Notes under the pieces: generated by a model
Databases searched by the model: none
Seen by the model: only the letters and a program-made list of their open reading frames with translations
Told to the model about the DNA's origin: nothing
Position numbers and translations under genes: made by a program
Origin: Pelagerythrobacter aerophilus
GTDB taxonomy: Bacteria > Pseudomonadota > Alphaproteobacteria > Sphingomonadales > Sphingomonadaceae
Length of the DNA stretch: 64,000 nt
NCBI RefSeq assembly: GCF_003581645.1
Contig: NZ_QXFK01000008.1
Location: 62,001 to 126,000 of the forward strand
Direction of reading: 5' to 3'
Part shown: positions 46,454 through 55,650 of the stretch, one piece after another
Layout: the number at the start of each line of letters is the position of its first letter
How positions within the stretch are numbered: the stretch's first letter is position 1

Positions 46454-48157
46454 TCAGGGCAGGATCAGCTTCGCCTCGACCCGCGGGTCGCGGGCGGGAA
46501 TCCAGCGGTCGCCCCGGCGCAGCACCGCATTCCCCTTCACACCCGCCTCGCGCACCGCGATCTCGCTGTGGCCGAGCGCCTTCAACTGCGGGATTGCGCC
46601 TTCGAGCCAGGTGCCCTCCTCCACGGTCACACCGTCGCCGTACGCCATGACGAACGGCATGCCGAGCGCCGCTTCCGTGCCCAGGCCGAAGTCGATCACG
46701 CCGATGATGCTGCGGGCGGTCTGCACCGGAATCGTGCTCCCGCCTGCGGCGCCGATTGCCAGCACCGGGCGGCCCTGCGGATCCCATACGACCATCGGTG
46801 CCATCGAGCTGCGCGGACGCTTGCCCGCTTCGACCCTGTTGACGACCGGGCGACCGTCGACTTCCGGCGACCGGCTGAAGTCGGTCAACTCGTTGTTGAG
46901 GAAGAAGCCGCCGGTCATTAGCCCGGAGCCGAAGGCGCTCTCGATGGTCGAGGTATAGCTGATCATCGTGTCGTCGGCGTCGACTACGGCAAAGTGAGAG
47001 GTACCGCGCTCCTCCGGCTCGTCGCCGTCGGCCAGCGCGGTCGATGCACCAGCGGGCACGCCGGCGACGACCGCCTCGATCGTCGAATCGGGATCGATCA
47101 GCGCGCTGCGCCGCGCGAGATAATCGCGGTCGATCAGGCCCTGGACGGGGACCGATACGAAGTCGCTGTCGGCGATGTAGAGTTCGCGGTCGGCATAGGC
47201 GAGCCGCTGCGATTCGAGGAACAGATGCCAAGTGACCGGGCTCTCGGCCCCGAGTGCGGAGAGGTCGAAGCGCTCGAGCTGGCCGAGGATCTGCAGCACC
47301 GCGATCCCGCCCGAGCTCGGCGGACCCATGCCGCAGATGCGGTAGGCACGGTAAGTGCCGCAGACGGCCTCACGTTCCTTCGCCTCATAGGTGGCGAGAT
47401 CGGCCGCCGTCATCGCGCCATCGTGCGGTGTCTCGGCGGCGACCGTTGCGGCGAGCGCCTCGGCTCGCGGACCTTCGTAGAAGGCTTCGGGTCCTGCGGC
47501 GGCGATCGCCTCGAACGTGCGGGCAAGCTCTTCGTTGACGACCAGGTGCCCGGCGGGCTGCGGCTGGCCCGCCTCATCGAAGAACAGCGCCCGCCCCGTC
47601 TCGGTCCATCCGGCGCGCTCGGCCGTCGAGGTGAGCGACCCGTTGAGCCGCGGATTGATGCGGAAGCCTTCGCGCGCCAGCTCGATCGCCGGCTCGAACA
47701 GCGTGGCCCAGGGCAACCGTCCGTGCTGTTCGTGGGCGAGTGCGGCCAGCGCAATGTTACCCGGAACGCCGACGCTGAGACCGCTCTTCACCGACTCGCC
47801 GAACGGCGGCACCGTGCCGTCCGGGCGCAGGAACCAGTCCGGCGTCGCGCCGGCCGGCGCTTTCTCTCGTCCGTCGAAGGTTTCGACCGTTCCGTCCGCG
47901 GCGCCCCGGACCATGAAGCCGCCGCCGCCGATGCCCGAGCTCTGCGGCTCGACCACGGTCAGCGCGAGCATCGTCGCAATCGCGGCGTCGGTGGCGCTGC
48001 CGCCCCGGCGCAACATGGCCATGCCCGCCTCCTGCGCGCGCGGATCGGCGGCGCTGACCGTCCCGACGAAGCCGGCGTCGGTCTCCGCTGGCGGAACGGT
48101 CGCGCACCCAGCTAGGGCGAGGAGGGCGGCGATGGGGACGAGAACGGTGCGAAGCAT
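46454..48157 (-). CDS. ggt: Gamma-glutamyltransferase (lipoprotein)
   Basis: The 567-residue enzyme has a lipoprotein signal with lipobox LAGC at residues 15-18. The autoprocessing threonine is in ERGTSHFAVVD near residue 380, which generates large and small subunits; downstream are SSMAPMVV and GAAGGSTIP. It cleaves gamma-glutamyl bonds of glutathione or transfers glutamyl groups in the envelope. pyrD lies 9 bp upstream on the opposite reading order (ggt downstream of pyrD? no: ggt begins at 48157, pyrD ends at 48167), so pyrD-ggt may be co-transcribed. Confidence 0.94.
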   Translation of the reverse strand: MLRTVLVPIAALLALAGCATVPPAETDAGFVGTVSAADPRAQEAGMAMLRRGGSATDAAIATMLALTVVEPQSSGIGGGGFMVRGAADGTVETFDGREKAPAGATPDWFLRPDGTVPPFGESVKSGLSVGVPGNIALAALAHEQHGRLPWATLFEPAIELAREGFRINPRLNGSLTSTAERAGWTETGRALFFDEAGQPQPAGHLVVNEELARTFEAIAAAGPEAFYEGPRAEALAATVAAETPHDGAMTAADLATYEAKEREAVCGTYRAYRICGMGPPSSGGIAVLQILGQLERFDLSALGAESPVTWHLFLESQRLAYADRELYIADSDFVSVPVQGLIDRDYLARRSALIDPDSTIEAVVAGVPAGASTALADGDEPEERGTSHFAVVDADDTMISYTSTIESAFGSGLMTGGFFLNNELTDFSRSPEVDGRPVVNRVEAGKRPRSSMAPMVVWDPQGRPVLAIGAAGGSTIPVQTARSIIGVIDFGLGTEAALGMPFVMAYGDGVTVEEGTWLEGAIPQLKALGHSEIAVREAGVKGNAVLRRGDRWIPARDPRVEAKLILP

Positions 48158-48166
48158 GCGACGTGG

Positions 48167-49195
48167 CTATTCGCTCCCGACCGCCTCGGCAAGCGTGGCG
48201 AAGCCGTCGCGGCGCATCAGCTCTTCCATCCCGCGCACGATCCGCCGCGCCAGCCCCGGCCCTTCATAGACCATGGCGCTGTAGAGCTGGACCAGGCTGG
48301 CGCCCGCGCGGATGCGAGCCCAGGCGTCTTCCGCACTGCCGATCCCGCCCACGCCGATCAGCGGGATCGCACCGCCGGTCGCGGCGCGAAAGTCGCGCAG
48401 CCGCTGCTGCGCCAGATCGCGCAAGGGCGCGCCCGAAAGCCCGCCGGTCTCTCCCGCCTGCGGTGACGCGAGCGGCGGGCGCGAAATGGTCGTGTTCGAG
48501 ACGATCAGTGCGCCGAGCCGCTTGTCGAGCGCGATGCGGGCGATCGCATCCATGTCCGCAGGCTCAAGATCCGGCGCGACCTTGAGGAACACCGGCGGAC
48601 CGTCCGCCGGGCGCGCATCGAGCACGGCATCGAGCAGCGCAATCAGCGCGCCCTCGTCCTGCAAGGCGCGCAGGCCCGGGGTGTTGGGGCTGGAGATATT
48701 GACCGTGAGATAGCTCGCCAGCGGCGCGAATCGGCGGGTAAGCAGCGCGTAGTCGGCAATCCGGTCGGCCGAATCCTTGTTCGCGCCGATATTGACCCCG
48801 ACGATCCCGGGCCGGGCCGCGCGCCGGCGCAGCCGTGCCTCTGCCTCCGCCGCGCCGCCGTTGTTGAACCCCATGCGGTTGATCACCGCGCGGTCCTCCG
48901 CCAGCCGGAACAGGCGCGGCCTGGGATTGCCCGGCTGCGGCAGCGGAGTGATCGAGCCGATCTCGACGAACCCGAAGCCGAGACCGAGCACCGCGTCGGG
49001 CACTTCGCCGTCCTTGTCGAACCCCGCGGCCATGCCGAGCGGATTGGGGAAGCGTAGCCCCGCCACTTCGGTTGCGAGCGGTCCCGGCGCCGGCGGCGTG
49101 CGCGCCGGCGAGAGCTTGAGCGCCGCGATCGTCGTGCGATGCGCGGTTTCGGGGGCGAGCGCGAAGAGCGCGGGACGGGCAAGGCGGAACAGCAT
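48167..49195 (-). CDS. pyrD: Dihydroorotate dehydrogenase (quinone)
   Basis: Class 2 PyrD oxidises dihydroorotate to orotate and passes electrons to quinone at the inner membrane. The 342-residue protein has an N-terminal membrane-associating helix (LARPALFALAPETAH), FPNPLGMAAGFDKDG, INRMGFNNGG, NISSPNTPGLRALQ and GGIGSAEDAW. ggt follows after 9 bp on the same strand. Confidence 0.96.
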   Translation of the reverse strand: MLFRLARPALFALAPETAHRTTIAALKLSPARTPPAPGPLATEVAGLRFPNPLGMAAGFDKDGEVPDAVLGLGFGFVEIGSITPLPQPGNPRPRLFRLAEDRAVINRMGFNNGGAAEAEARLRRRAARPGIVGVNIGANKDSADRIADYALLTRRFAPLASYLTVNISSPNTPGLRALQDEGALIALLDAVLDARPADGPPVFLKVAPDLEPADMDAIARIALDKRLGALIVSNTTISRPPLASPQAGETGGLSGAPLRDLAQQRLRDFRAATGGAIPLIGVGGIGSAEDAWARIRAGASLVQLYSAMVYEGPGLARRIVRGMEELMRRDGFATLAEAVGSE

Positions 49196-49309
49196 TGCGG
49201 GCGCCTATGGCAAGCGCACCCGGCCCTGTCGACTGTGCCGAGCGGGTGCGTTTCGGGTTCGTGCCCGCAAGGAAATTTCGCGGGGCCATGTCGCATCCAT
49301 ACAATCGTG

Positions 49310-49425
49310 CACCGGCGACTCGCTCTAGAGAGGGCGCTGCGACCCGAAGGCGCTCGGTGCAATGGTGCGCCGGGTTCCTTGCCTTTGCAGGGCGGCGCTC
49401 CATCGGGAGTGCCGCCCTCTTTTTT
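49310..49425 (+). ncRNA. Candidate small RNA or transcribed leader ending in a terminator
   Basis: The 301-bp gap between divergent pyrD and the DUF885 gene contains, on the plus strand, GCACCG (about 49308-49313) complementary to CGGTGC, then a hairpin pairing ACCCG and GGCGC with GCGCC and GGGT (about 49342-49376), and a strong terminator. A terminator between two divergent genes needs an RNA to terminate, so a small RNA or an attenuator leader of the DUF885 gene is possible. I recognise no known RNA family; the 5' end is a guess. Confidence 0.3.
49390..49425 (+). terminator. Intrinsic terminator upstream of the DUF885 gene
   Basis: GGGCGGCGCTCC (49390-49401) pairs with GGAGTGCCGCCC (49406-49417) over 12 bp, with one G-U pair, and is followed by TCTTTTTT. 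It is 72 bp before the DUF885 ATG and no plus-strand gene precedes it nearby. Confidence 0.65.
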
Positions 49426-49496
49426 CGCTGGTCTGGCCATGACGCGCAAATCGCGCCACAAGCCCGGCCGTCATTCGAAGAAAAGGGAGGTCGCTG

Positions 49497-51311
49497 ATGG
49501 CGAAGAGGATTTTGGGTGTTTCGCTGCTGGCACTGGCGCTGGCGGGATGCGCCGCCACCGGAGAGGAACCGCGCACGACGCAGGTGGCCGGCTCCGAGAC
49601 CGCGGCGACGCGGCCGGCGTCCGACATAGGGACGCTGTTCGAGCGTTATGACGAGGCGCAACTGGCGCTCTCGCCGCTCGGCAAGGCCTACCGCGGTATT
49701 CGCGATTCGGACTACGACGACTGGGGCGACTTCACCGACGCGGCCGAAGTGCGCGAGCAGGAATTGCTCCAGAAGACGGCCGCGACCCTGCGCGCGAACT
49801 TCGATCCCGCCACGCTGCCGGAACAGGATGCGCTCAGCTATCGCCTGTTCGACGCCATGGCGAAGCGCAGCGCGACGCTGTTTCCCTATCGCGAGTACGG
49901 CTACATCTTCGACCAGATGAACGGCGCACAGAGCGGGTTGCCGGCGTTCCTGATCAACATCCACTCGGTGGCCGACGAGGAGCAGGCGCGCGCCTACGTC
50001 AGCCGCATCGAGGGACTCGGCCCGGTGCTCGATACGCTGATCGCCGAATCGCGCGAGCGGGCGGCGAATGGCGTGATGCCCCCCGACTGGGTCTATCCCT
50101 ACGTCATCTCGGATATCGAGAACCTGCTGAATGCGGGCGAGGAGAACGCAATCCTGGTCGACTTCGCCGGCAAGGCCAAGGCGCTGGAACTGGACGCGGC
50201 GAAAGAAGCGGAGCTGATCTCTGCGGCGCGGGCCGCGTGGGAGGATTCGGCCGCGCCGGCCTATCAGCGGCTGCTCGCCGAGATGAAGCGTCAGCAGGCG
50301 AATGCGCCGACCGACGACGGCATCTGGCGTCTGCCCGAAGGCGCGGCCTACTACTCCGCGCTGCTCAAGAACTACACCACGACCGATCTCACCGCCGACC
50401 AGATTCACCAGATCGGCCTCGACAACGTCGCGCGCATCCATGGCGAGATGCGGGCGATCATGCAGCAGGTCGGATTCGAGGGTACGCTGCAGGAGTTCTT
50501 CGCGCACGTCCGCACCGATCCGCGCTTCTATTACGACACCCGCGAGGAGTATCTGGCCGACGTAGAGAAGCACCGCGTGGCGATGGAAGCGGCGCTGCCG
50601 CAGTATTTCTCGACGCTTCCGGAAGATCCGCTGACGGTGAAGCCGGTCGAGGCGTTCCGGGAGAAGAGCGCCGGCAAGGCCTTCTACTCGCGCCCGGCGC
50701 CGGATGGTTCGCGCCCGGGCACCTACTACGTCAACCTCTACAACCTGAAGGACATGTCGAAGAACGAGCTCGAGGCTCTGTTCTACCACGAGGGGCTGCC
50801 GGGCCACCACCTGCAGCTTTCGATCCAGACGCAGCTCGGCGACGTACCGCCCTTCCGCCGCTTCGGCGGAGTCACCGCCTATACCGAAGGCTGGGGCCTC
50901 TATGCCGAGGAACTGGGCAAGGACATGGGCTTCTACACCGACCCCTATTCGGACTTCGGCCGGCTGGGGATGGAGCTGTGGAGAGCCTGTCGACTGGTCG
51001 TGGACACCGGCATCCACCACAAGCGCTGGAGCCGCGAGCAGGCAATTCAGTACCTGACCGAGAACACGCCCAATCCCGAAGGCGACATTCGCAAGGCGAT
51101 CGAGCGCTATGTGGTCTATCCCGGCCAGGCGACCGCCTACATGATCGGCAAGCTCAAGATCATGGAGCTGCGCGAGCGGGCGAAGGCGGCGCTGGGCGCG
51201 GAGTTCGACATTCGCGGCTTCCACGATGCGATCCTCAGCAGCGGCCCCGTGCCACTCTCGATCATGGAGGAGAACGTCGATGCCTGGATCGCGGCGGAGA
51301 AGGCCGGATAG
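49497..51311 (+). CDS. DUF885 family lipoprotein (putative metallopeptidase)
   Basis: The 604-residue protein has a lipoprotein signal with lipobox LAGC near residue 17. The DUF885 catalytic motif HEGLPGHHLQLS lies near residue 430 with TAYTEGWGLYAEELG downstream, which fits a zinc metallopeptidase of the HExxH-like sort with altered spacing. It is expected to act in the periplasm on peptides; the substrate is unknown. The ATG at 49497 has GGGAGG 7 bp before it. Confidence 0.88.
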   Translation: MAKRILGVSLLALALAGCAATGEEPRTTQVAGSETAATRPASDIGTLFERYDEAQLALSPLGKAYRGIRDSDYDDWGDFTDAAEVREQELLQKTAATLRANFDPATLPEQDALSYRLFDAMAKRSATLFPYREYGYIFDQMNGAQSGLPAFLINIHSVADEEQARAYVSRIEGLGPVLDTLIAESRERAANGVMPPDWVYPYVISDIENLLNAGEENAILVDFAGKAKALELDAAKEAELISAARAAWEDSAAPAYQRLLAEMKRQQANAPTDDGIWRLPEGAAYYSALLKNYTTTDLTADQIHQIGLDNVARIHGEMRAIMQQVGFEGTLQEFFAHVRTDPRFYYDTREEYLADVEKHRVAMEAALPQYFSTLPEDPLTVKPVEAFREKSAGKAFYSRPAPDGSRPGTYYVNLYNLKDMSKNELEALFYHEGLPGHHLQLSIQTQLGDVPPFRRFGGVTAYTEGWGLYAEELGKDMGFYTDPYSDFGRLGMELWRACRLVVDTGIHHKRWSREQAIQYLTENTPNPEGDIRKAIERYVVYPGQATAYMIGKLKIMELRERAKAALGAEFDIRGFHDAILSSGPVPLSIMEENVDAWIAAEKAG

Positions 51312-51342
51312 CCATCGCTCCCTGAGGGCTAGCGCGGAGAGG

Positions 51343-51361
51343 TTGCTAACGACTCGCAACT
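51343..51361. promoter_or_regulatory. Inverted repeat before the suf regulator, possible operator
   Basis: GTTGC-N9-GCAAC lies in the 121-bp gap before the regulator gene. It could be a binding site for the Rrf2-type regulator that begins at 51433, but the arms are short and the match could be chance. Confidence 0.3.
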
Positions 51362-51432
51362 GACGGTTTTCGGTTGAAAGCCGGCGGCGCGGTGCATAGG
51401 TGCAAATCGGAACGAAATGGTCTGATTTGACG

Positions 51433-51867
51433 ATGCGCCTCTCCAACCTTGCCGACTATGCGGTCGTGACGATGAGTGCCGCCGCGCGCCATTGCGGCGG
51501 CGGGCGCACGAGCGCGGCCGAACTGGCGGCGGAGACGGGGCTGCCGGTGCCGACGGTGCAGAAGGTGGTCAGCAAGCTCTCCGCCGCGGGTCTGCTGCGC
51601 TCGGTGCGCGGCGCGGGCGGCGGGCTGCAGCTCGCGCGCCCGGCCGCGGCGATCACGCTGGCGGACATCGTCGAAGCGGTCGAAGGCCCGATCGCTCTGA
51701 CCGCCTGCATCGACGGCGACGAATGCGCGGTCGATCACACCTGCAGCGTCAAGCCGCACTGGCCGGTGGTCAACGCCGCGCTGCGCGGCGCGCTCGCAGG
51801 CATCCCGCTGACACAGCTTTCGAAGGCCGCACCGCGTGAACCGAATCTCACTGGAATTTCCGCATGA
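51433..51867 (+). CDS. Rrf2-family SUF system Fe-S assembly regulator
   Basis: A 144-residue Rrf2/IscR-type winged-helix repressor: [18 protein letters not shown] starts the DNA-binding domain, [17 protein letters not shown] is the recognition region, and the [Fe-S] ligand cluster is in [14 protein letters not shown]. It likely senses cluster supply and controls the downstream suf genes. It heads the operon; its stop overlaps the sufB start (ATGA). Confidence 0.94.
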   Translation: MRLSNLADYAVVTMSAAARHCGGGRTSAAELAAETGLPVPTVQKVVSKLSAAGLLRSVRGAGGGLQLARPAAAITLADIVEAVEGPIALTACIDGDECAVDHTCSVKPHWPVVNAALRGALAGIPLTQLSKAAPREPNLTGISA

Positions 51868-53345
51868 CTGACGACATCGACATCCAGGATCGCGATGCCC
51901 GCGAAGCCGCTGCCCGCGCGGCCGAGTACGAATTCGGCTGGTCGAGCGACATCGAGCAGGAGTTCGCGCCCAAGGGGCTGAACGAGGATACGGTCCGCTT
52001 CATCAGCGCCAAGAAGCGCGAGCCGGAATGGATGCTCGACTGGCGCCTCAAGGCCTTCCGCCTGTGGCAGGAGATGGAGGAGCCGAACTGGGCCAAGGTC
52101 GGCTATCCGCCGATCGATTACCAGGACGCCTACTATTATGCCGCGCCCAAGAAGAAGGAACAGCTCGAGTCGCTCGACGAGCTCGATCCCGAGATCAAAT
52201 CGGTCTACGACAAGCTCGGCATTCCCGTGGCGGAGCAGGAAGTGCTCGCCGGGGTCAAGGGCGCGCGCAAGGTCGCGGTCGACGCGGTGTTCGACAGCGT
52301 TTCGGTGGCGACGACCTTCCGCGAGGAGCTCAAGCGTGCCGGCGTTATCTTCCTCTCCATCAGCGAGGCGATCCGCGAGCATCCCGAGTTGGTGAAGAAG
52401 TGGCTCGGCCGTGTGGTGCCGCAGCGCGACAACTACTTCGCCACCCTCAACAGCGCGGTCTTCTCCGACGGCACGTTCGTCTACGTGCCCGAGGGAGTGC
52501 GCTGCCCGATGGAGCTAAGCACCTATTTCCGCATCAATGCTGAGAACACGGGCCAGTTCGAACGCACGTTGATCGTGGCCGAGAAAGGCTCCTACGTCTC
52601 GTACCTCGAAGGCTGCACTGCGCCGATGCGCGATGAGAACCAGCTCCACGCCGCCGTGGTGGAACTGGTCGCGCTCGAGGATGCCGAGATCAAGTACTCG
52701 ACCGTGCAGAACTGGTACCCCGGCAATGCCGAGGGCAAGGGCGGGATCTACAACTTCGTCACCAAGCGCGGCCTGTGCCAAGGCGCGCGCAGCAAGATCT
52801 CGTGGACCCAGGTCGAGACCGGCAGCGCCGTGACCTGGAAATACCCGAGCTGCGTGCTCAACGGCGAGGATTCGGTCGGTGAGTTCTACTCGGTCGCCGT
52901 CACCAACAATTTCCAGCAGGCTGACACCGGCACCAAGATGATCCACAACGGCCGCGGCAGCCGCTCGACGATCATCTCCAAGGGTATCAGCGCCGGCAAA
53001 AGCAACAACACCTATCGCGGCCTCGTGCGCGTCGGCCCCAATGCCGAGGGCGTGCGCAACTTTACCCAGTGCGACAGTTTGTTGCTGGGCGACAAGTGCG
53101 GCGCGCACACCGTGCCCTATATCGAGGTCAAGAACCCGAGCGCGCAGATCGAGCACGAGGCGACCACCAGCAAGATTTCGGACGACCAGCTCTTCTACGC
53201 CATGCAGCGCGGGCTGGATCAGGAGCAGGCCGTCGCCCTGATCGTCAACGGCTTCGCCCGCGAAGTGCTGAAAGAGCTGCCGATGGAATTCGCGGTCGAA
53301 GCGCAAAAGCTGCTGGCGATTTCGCTGGAAGGGAGCGTGGGGTGA
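51864..53345 (+). CDS. sufB: Fe-S cluster scaffold subunit SufB
   Basis: SufB is the scaffold of the SufBC2D complex. The 493-residue protein has [32 protein letters not shown] and the C-terminal [21 protein letters not shown] (in segments), including residues used to build the cluster. It is coupled by 4-bp overlap to the regulator upstream and overlaps the small secreted-protein gene downstream. Confidence 0.97.
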   Translation: MTDDIDIQDRDAREAAARAAEYEFGWSSDIEQEFAPKGLNEDTVRFISAKKREPEWMLDWRLKAFRLWQEMEEPNWAKVGYPPIDYQDAYYYAAPKKKEQLESLDELDPEIKSVYDKLGIPVAEQEVLAGVKGARKVAVDAVFDSVSVATTFREELKRAGVIFLSISEAIREHPELVKKWLGRVVPQRDNYFATLNSAVFSDGTFVYVPEGVRCPMELSTYFRINAENTGQFERTLIVAEKGSYVSYLEGCTAPMRDENQLHAAVVELVALEDAEIKYSTVQNWYPGNAEGKGGIYNFVTKRGLCQGARSKISWTQVETGSAVTWKYPSCVLNGEDSVGEFYSVAVTNNFQQADTGTKMIHNGRGSRSTIISKGISAGKSNNTYRGLVRVGPNAEGVRNFTQCDSLLLGDKCGAHTVPYIEVKNPSAQIEHEATTSKISDDQLFYAMQRGLDQEQAVALIVNGFAREVLKELPMEFAVEAQKLLAISLEGSVG

Positions 53346-53644
53346 TACGCATCCTTTTCATTATGATGCCGCTGTTAGTCGTGACTCCGGCGCATGCTAC
53401 AACCCCGGCGCCGTGGATGATCGAGCACCAACAGTGTCTCGGCAAGGTGGCGGACGAGCAAATGGCTGCTGTAGCTCAAAAGTTGAGCCGCGCCGAAGCG
53501 CGTGCATTGGCTGAGGAAATTTATTGGGCCTGCCGAGCCTTGATGCCCGCAGACATGTCAGCCGTCGATCGTGTGCAATTCATCCATGGCCAGAGCCGCG
53601 ATTTCGCCCGCCGACTTCGGTACCAATCCGGTGAAGCTCAGTGA
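53342..53644 (+). CDS. Small putative secreted protein inside the suf operon
   Basis: A 100-residue protein starting with GTG at 53342, overlapping the sufB stop. [19 protein letters not shown] is a Sec signal peptide, so it should be periplasmic. The mature part has two cysteines (QQCLGK, WACRAL) that may form a disulfide. I do not recognise a family; its place between sufB and a DUF559 gene is unusual. Confidence 0.65.
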   Translation: MIRILFIMMPLLVVTPAHATTPAPWMIEHQQCLGKVADEQMAAVAQKLSRAEARALAEEIYWACRALMPADMSAVDRVQFIHGQSRDFARRLRYQSGEAQ

Positions 53645-54177
53645 CCGACCGCAAGACCCTACAGCTCCGCGATTCGTCCGAGGCCGAAGCCCCATCCGCG
53701 CTAAAGAAGCGCGGCCGTGGGTGGAAGATTTCGGAAAAGCGGCTCGATGCGCTGCATGAGCGGGCGCGCGAGCTGCGGCGGCATTCGAGCGAGGCGCACA
53801 AGGCGCTGGCCGAGCGGTTCGCGAAGGCGGATCTCGGGCGCTACAAGTTCACCCGCCACGCGGTGGTCGGCTCGGCGATCGTCGATTTCAATTGCCACAA
53901 CCTCGGCATGGCGATCGATATCGACGAGGACGGCGAGGACGAAGCGCTCGCCCGCCGCCGCGACAAGAGCCTCGAAGCGGTCGGCATTCGCGTGATGCGG
54001 ATCAAGGCGGCCGACATTCTCGAGAACATGGACGACGTGCTGGCGCGCATCACCGCCGGCATGCGCTTGCGCATCGCCGACAAGCAGGCTGCGCGCCGCG
54101 AACATCATGCAAGCCACCCGCGCCAGAGTGCACCGCGCGGGCGCAGTTACAGGACCAGCAATGCTGAAAATCGATAA
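53641..54177 (+). CDS. DUF559 (VSR-like nuclease fold) protein
   Basis: A 178-residue protein whose central part (about 40-140) follows the DUF559 pattern: RRHSSEAHKALAERF, KFTRHAVVGSAIVDFNCH, MAIDIDEDGEDEALARRRD and GIRVMRIKAADILENMDDVLARI. DUF559 proteins share the Vsr/restriction-endonuclease fold, but the usual VELDG acidic motif reads AIDID here, so activity is uncertain. GTG start overlaps the gene before it; the C-terminus is Arg/His-rich and overlaps sufC by 17 bp. Confidence 0.8.
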   Translation: MTDRKTLQLRDSSEAEAPSALKKRGRGWKISEKRLDALHERARELRRHSSEAHKALAERFAKADLGRYKFTRHAVVGSAIVDFNCHNLGMAIDIDEDGEDEALARRRDKSLEAVGIRVMRIKAADILENMDDVLARITAGMRLRIADKQAARREHHASHPRQSAPRGRSYRTSNAENR

Positions 54178-54904
54178 TCTCCAGGCCGAAATTGGCGGCA
54201 CGCGGATACTCAACGGTCTCTCGCTCGAAGTGAATGCGGGCGAAGTCCACGCGATCATGGGCCCCAACGGGGCGGGCAAGTCGACACTCGCCTACGTGCT
54301 CGGCGGGCGGCCCGGGTACGAAGTGACCGGCGGTTCGGTGGAGTTCATGGGCCGCGACCTGCTCGAGATGGAGCCGCACGAGCGCGCCGCGGCCGGCCTG
54401 TTCCTCGGCTTCCAGTATCCGGTCGAGATCCCCGGCGTTTCGAACGTGCAATTCCTGCGCGAGGCGCTCAACGCGCAGCGGCAAGTGCGCGGCGAGGAAC
54501 CGCTGTCGGGCGGCGAGTTCCTCAAGCTGGCGAAGGAGAAGGCCGGGCTGCTGAAGCTCGACATGGACATGCTCAAGCGGCACGTGAACGTCGGCTTCTC
54601 GGGCGGCGAGAAGAAGCGCGCCGAGATGGTCCAGATGGGCATTCTCGATCCGCAGTTCGCTGTGCTCGACGAGACCGACTCCGGCCTCGACATCGATGCG
54701 CTCCGCGTCGTCGGCGAGGGCATCAACGCGATCATGCGTGCGCCGGAGAAGGGCGTGCTGCTGATCACGCACTACCAGCGGCTGCTCGACTACGTGAAGC
54801 CGGACTACGTCCACATCCTCAGCAGGGGCCGCATCGTGAAGACCGGCGGTCCCGATCTCGCGCTGCGGCTCGAGGAGGAAGGCTACGAGGCGGTCGCGGC
54901 ATGA
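54161..54904 (+). CDS. sufC: Fe-S assembly ATPase SufC
   Basis: A 247-residue ABC-type ATPase: Walker A GPNGAGKST near residue 35, signature FSGGEKKRAEM, and Walker B FAVLDETDSGLD. It powers SufBCD. The ATG at 54161 follows AGGACCAG; the frame is open upstream but lies inside the DUF559 gene. It overlaps sufD by 4 bp. Confidence 0.97.
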   Translation: MLKIDNLQAEIGGTRILNGLSLEVNAGEVHAIMGPNGAGKSTLAYVLGGRPGYEVTGGSVEFMGRDLLEMEPHERAAAGLFLGFQYPVEIPGVSNVQFLREALNAQRQVRGEEPLSGGEFLKLAKEKAGLLKLDMDMLKRHVNVGFSGGEKKRAEMVQMGILDPQFAVLDETDSGLDIDALRVVGEGINAIMRAPEKGVLLITHYQRLLDYVKPDYVHILSRGRIVKTGGPDLALRLEEEGYEAVAA

Positions 54905-55650
54905 ATGCGCTGACCGCCCTTCCCACCCGCAAGGACGAGGCCTGGCGCTATTCGGCGGTCGAGGCGCTCGCGGGCGCCGATCTCGACGCCTGGCGCGCGA
55001 TCGACGTGCCGGCGGGCGAAAGCTACCGCGAGTGCCTGACGATCGAGAACAGCGAGGATACCGAGTTGCGCCGCTTGCGCTTCTCGGTCGGCGAAGGCGC
55101 GCAGTGCGAGCTGTTTGCGGTGATCGCCGCCGGGAAGCTGGGCCGGATCGAGGTTGAAGTGCGGCTTGCGAAGGGCGCGCATTTCGAGCTCGGCGGCGTC
55201 ACCCTCGGCGGGCGCGACACCGTGCGCGAGTTCGTCACCCATGTGATCCATGCCGAGCCCGAAGCGACCAGCAACCAGGTCGTTCGCGCGGCCCACTGGG
55301 GCAAGGGCACCGGCAATTTCCTCGGCCAGATCGACGTCGTGCGAGACGCGCAGAAGACCGATGCGGCGCAGAGCTTCAAGGGGCTGCTGCTCGAAAAAGG
55401 CGCGAGCGTAAACGCGGTGCCGCAGCTCGAGATCTTCGCCGACGACGTGAAATGCGCCCACGGCGCGAGCGTCGGCCAGCTCGACGAGGCGGCGCGCTTC
55501 TACATGGCGGCACGCGGCCTCTCGCCCGAGCTTTCGCGGCGTCTGCTGGTCCAGGCCTTCATCGGCGACGCGTTCGTGGCGCTGGACGATGAAGCCGAGC
55601 GCGAGCGACTGATGGGCATCGCTCTTGCCAAGCTGGATCTGCACCTGTGA
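54901..55650 (+). CDS. sufD: Fe-S assembly protein SufD
   Basis: A 249-residue paralogue of SufB. The N-terminus is RKDEAWRYSAVEALAG, and the SufBD core shows KGLLLEKGASVNAVPQLEIFADDVKCAHGASVGQLDE (in segments), including the histidine/cysteine pocket. It is short compared with gamma-proteobacterial SufD. Overlaps sufC and sufS by 4 bp. Confidence 0.94.
   Translation: MNALTALPTRKDEAWRYSAVEALAGADLDAWRAIDVPAGESYRECLTIENSEDTELRRLRFSVGEGAQCELFAVIAAGKLGRIEVEVRLAKGAHFELGGVTLGGRDTVREFVTHVIHAEPEATSNQVVRAAHWGKGTGNFLGQIDVVRDAQKTDAAQSFKGLLLEKGASVNAVPQLEIFADDVKCAHGASVGQLDEAARFYMAARGLSPELSRRLLVQAFIGDAFVALDDEAERERLMGIALAKLDLHL

Noticed and set aside
49327-49376. Resemblance to the SAH riboswitch (GGCGCTGCGAC, GGCGCTCGG)
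   Set aside because: The pairing pattern and the P2/P3 arrangement of the SAH aptamer are not present, and the downstream gene is not ahcY or a methionine-cycle gene.
49439-49651. Plus-strand ORF starting MTRKSRHKPGRHSKK overlapping the DUF885 signal peptide
   Set aside because: It runs through the DUF885 coding sequence in another frame and has no family character.
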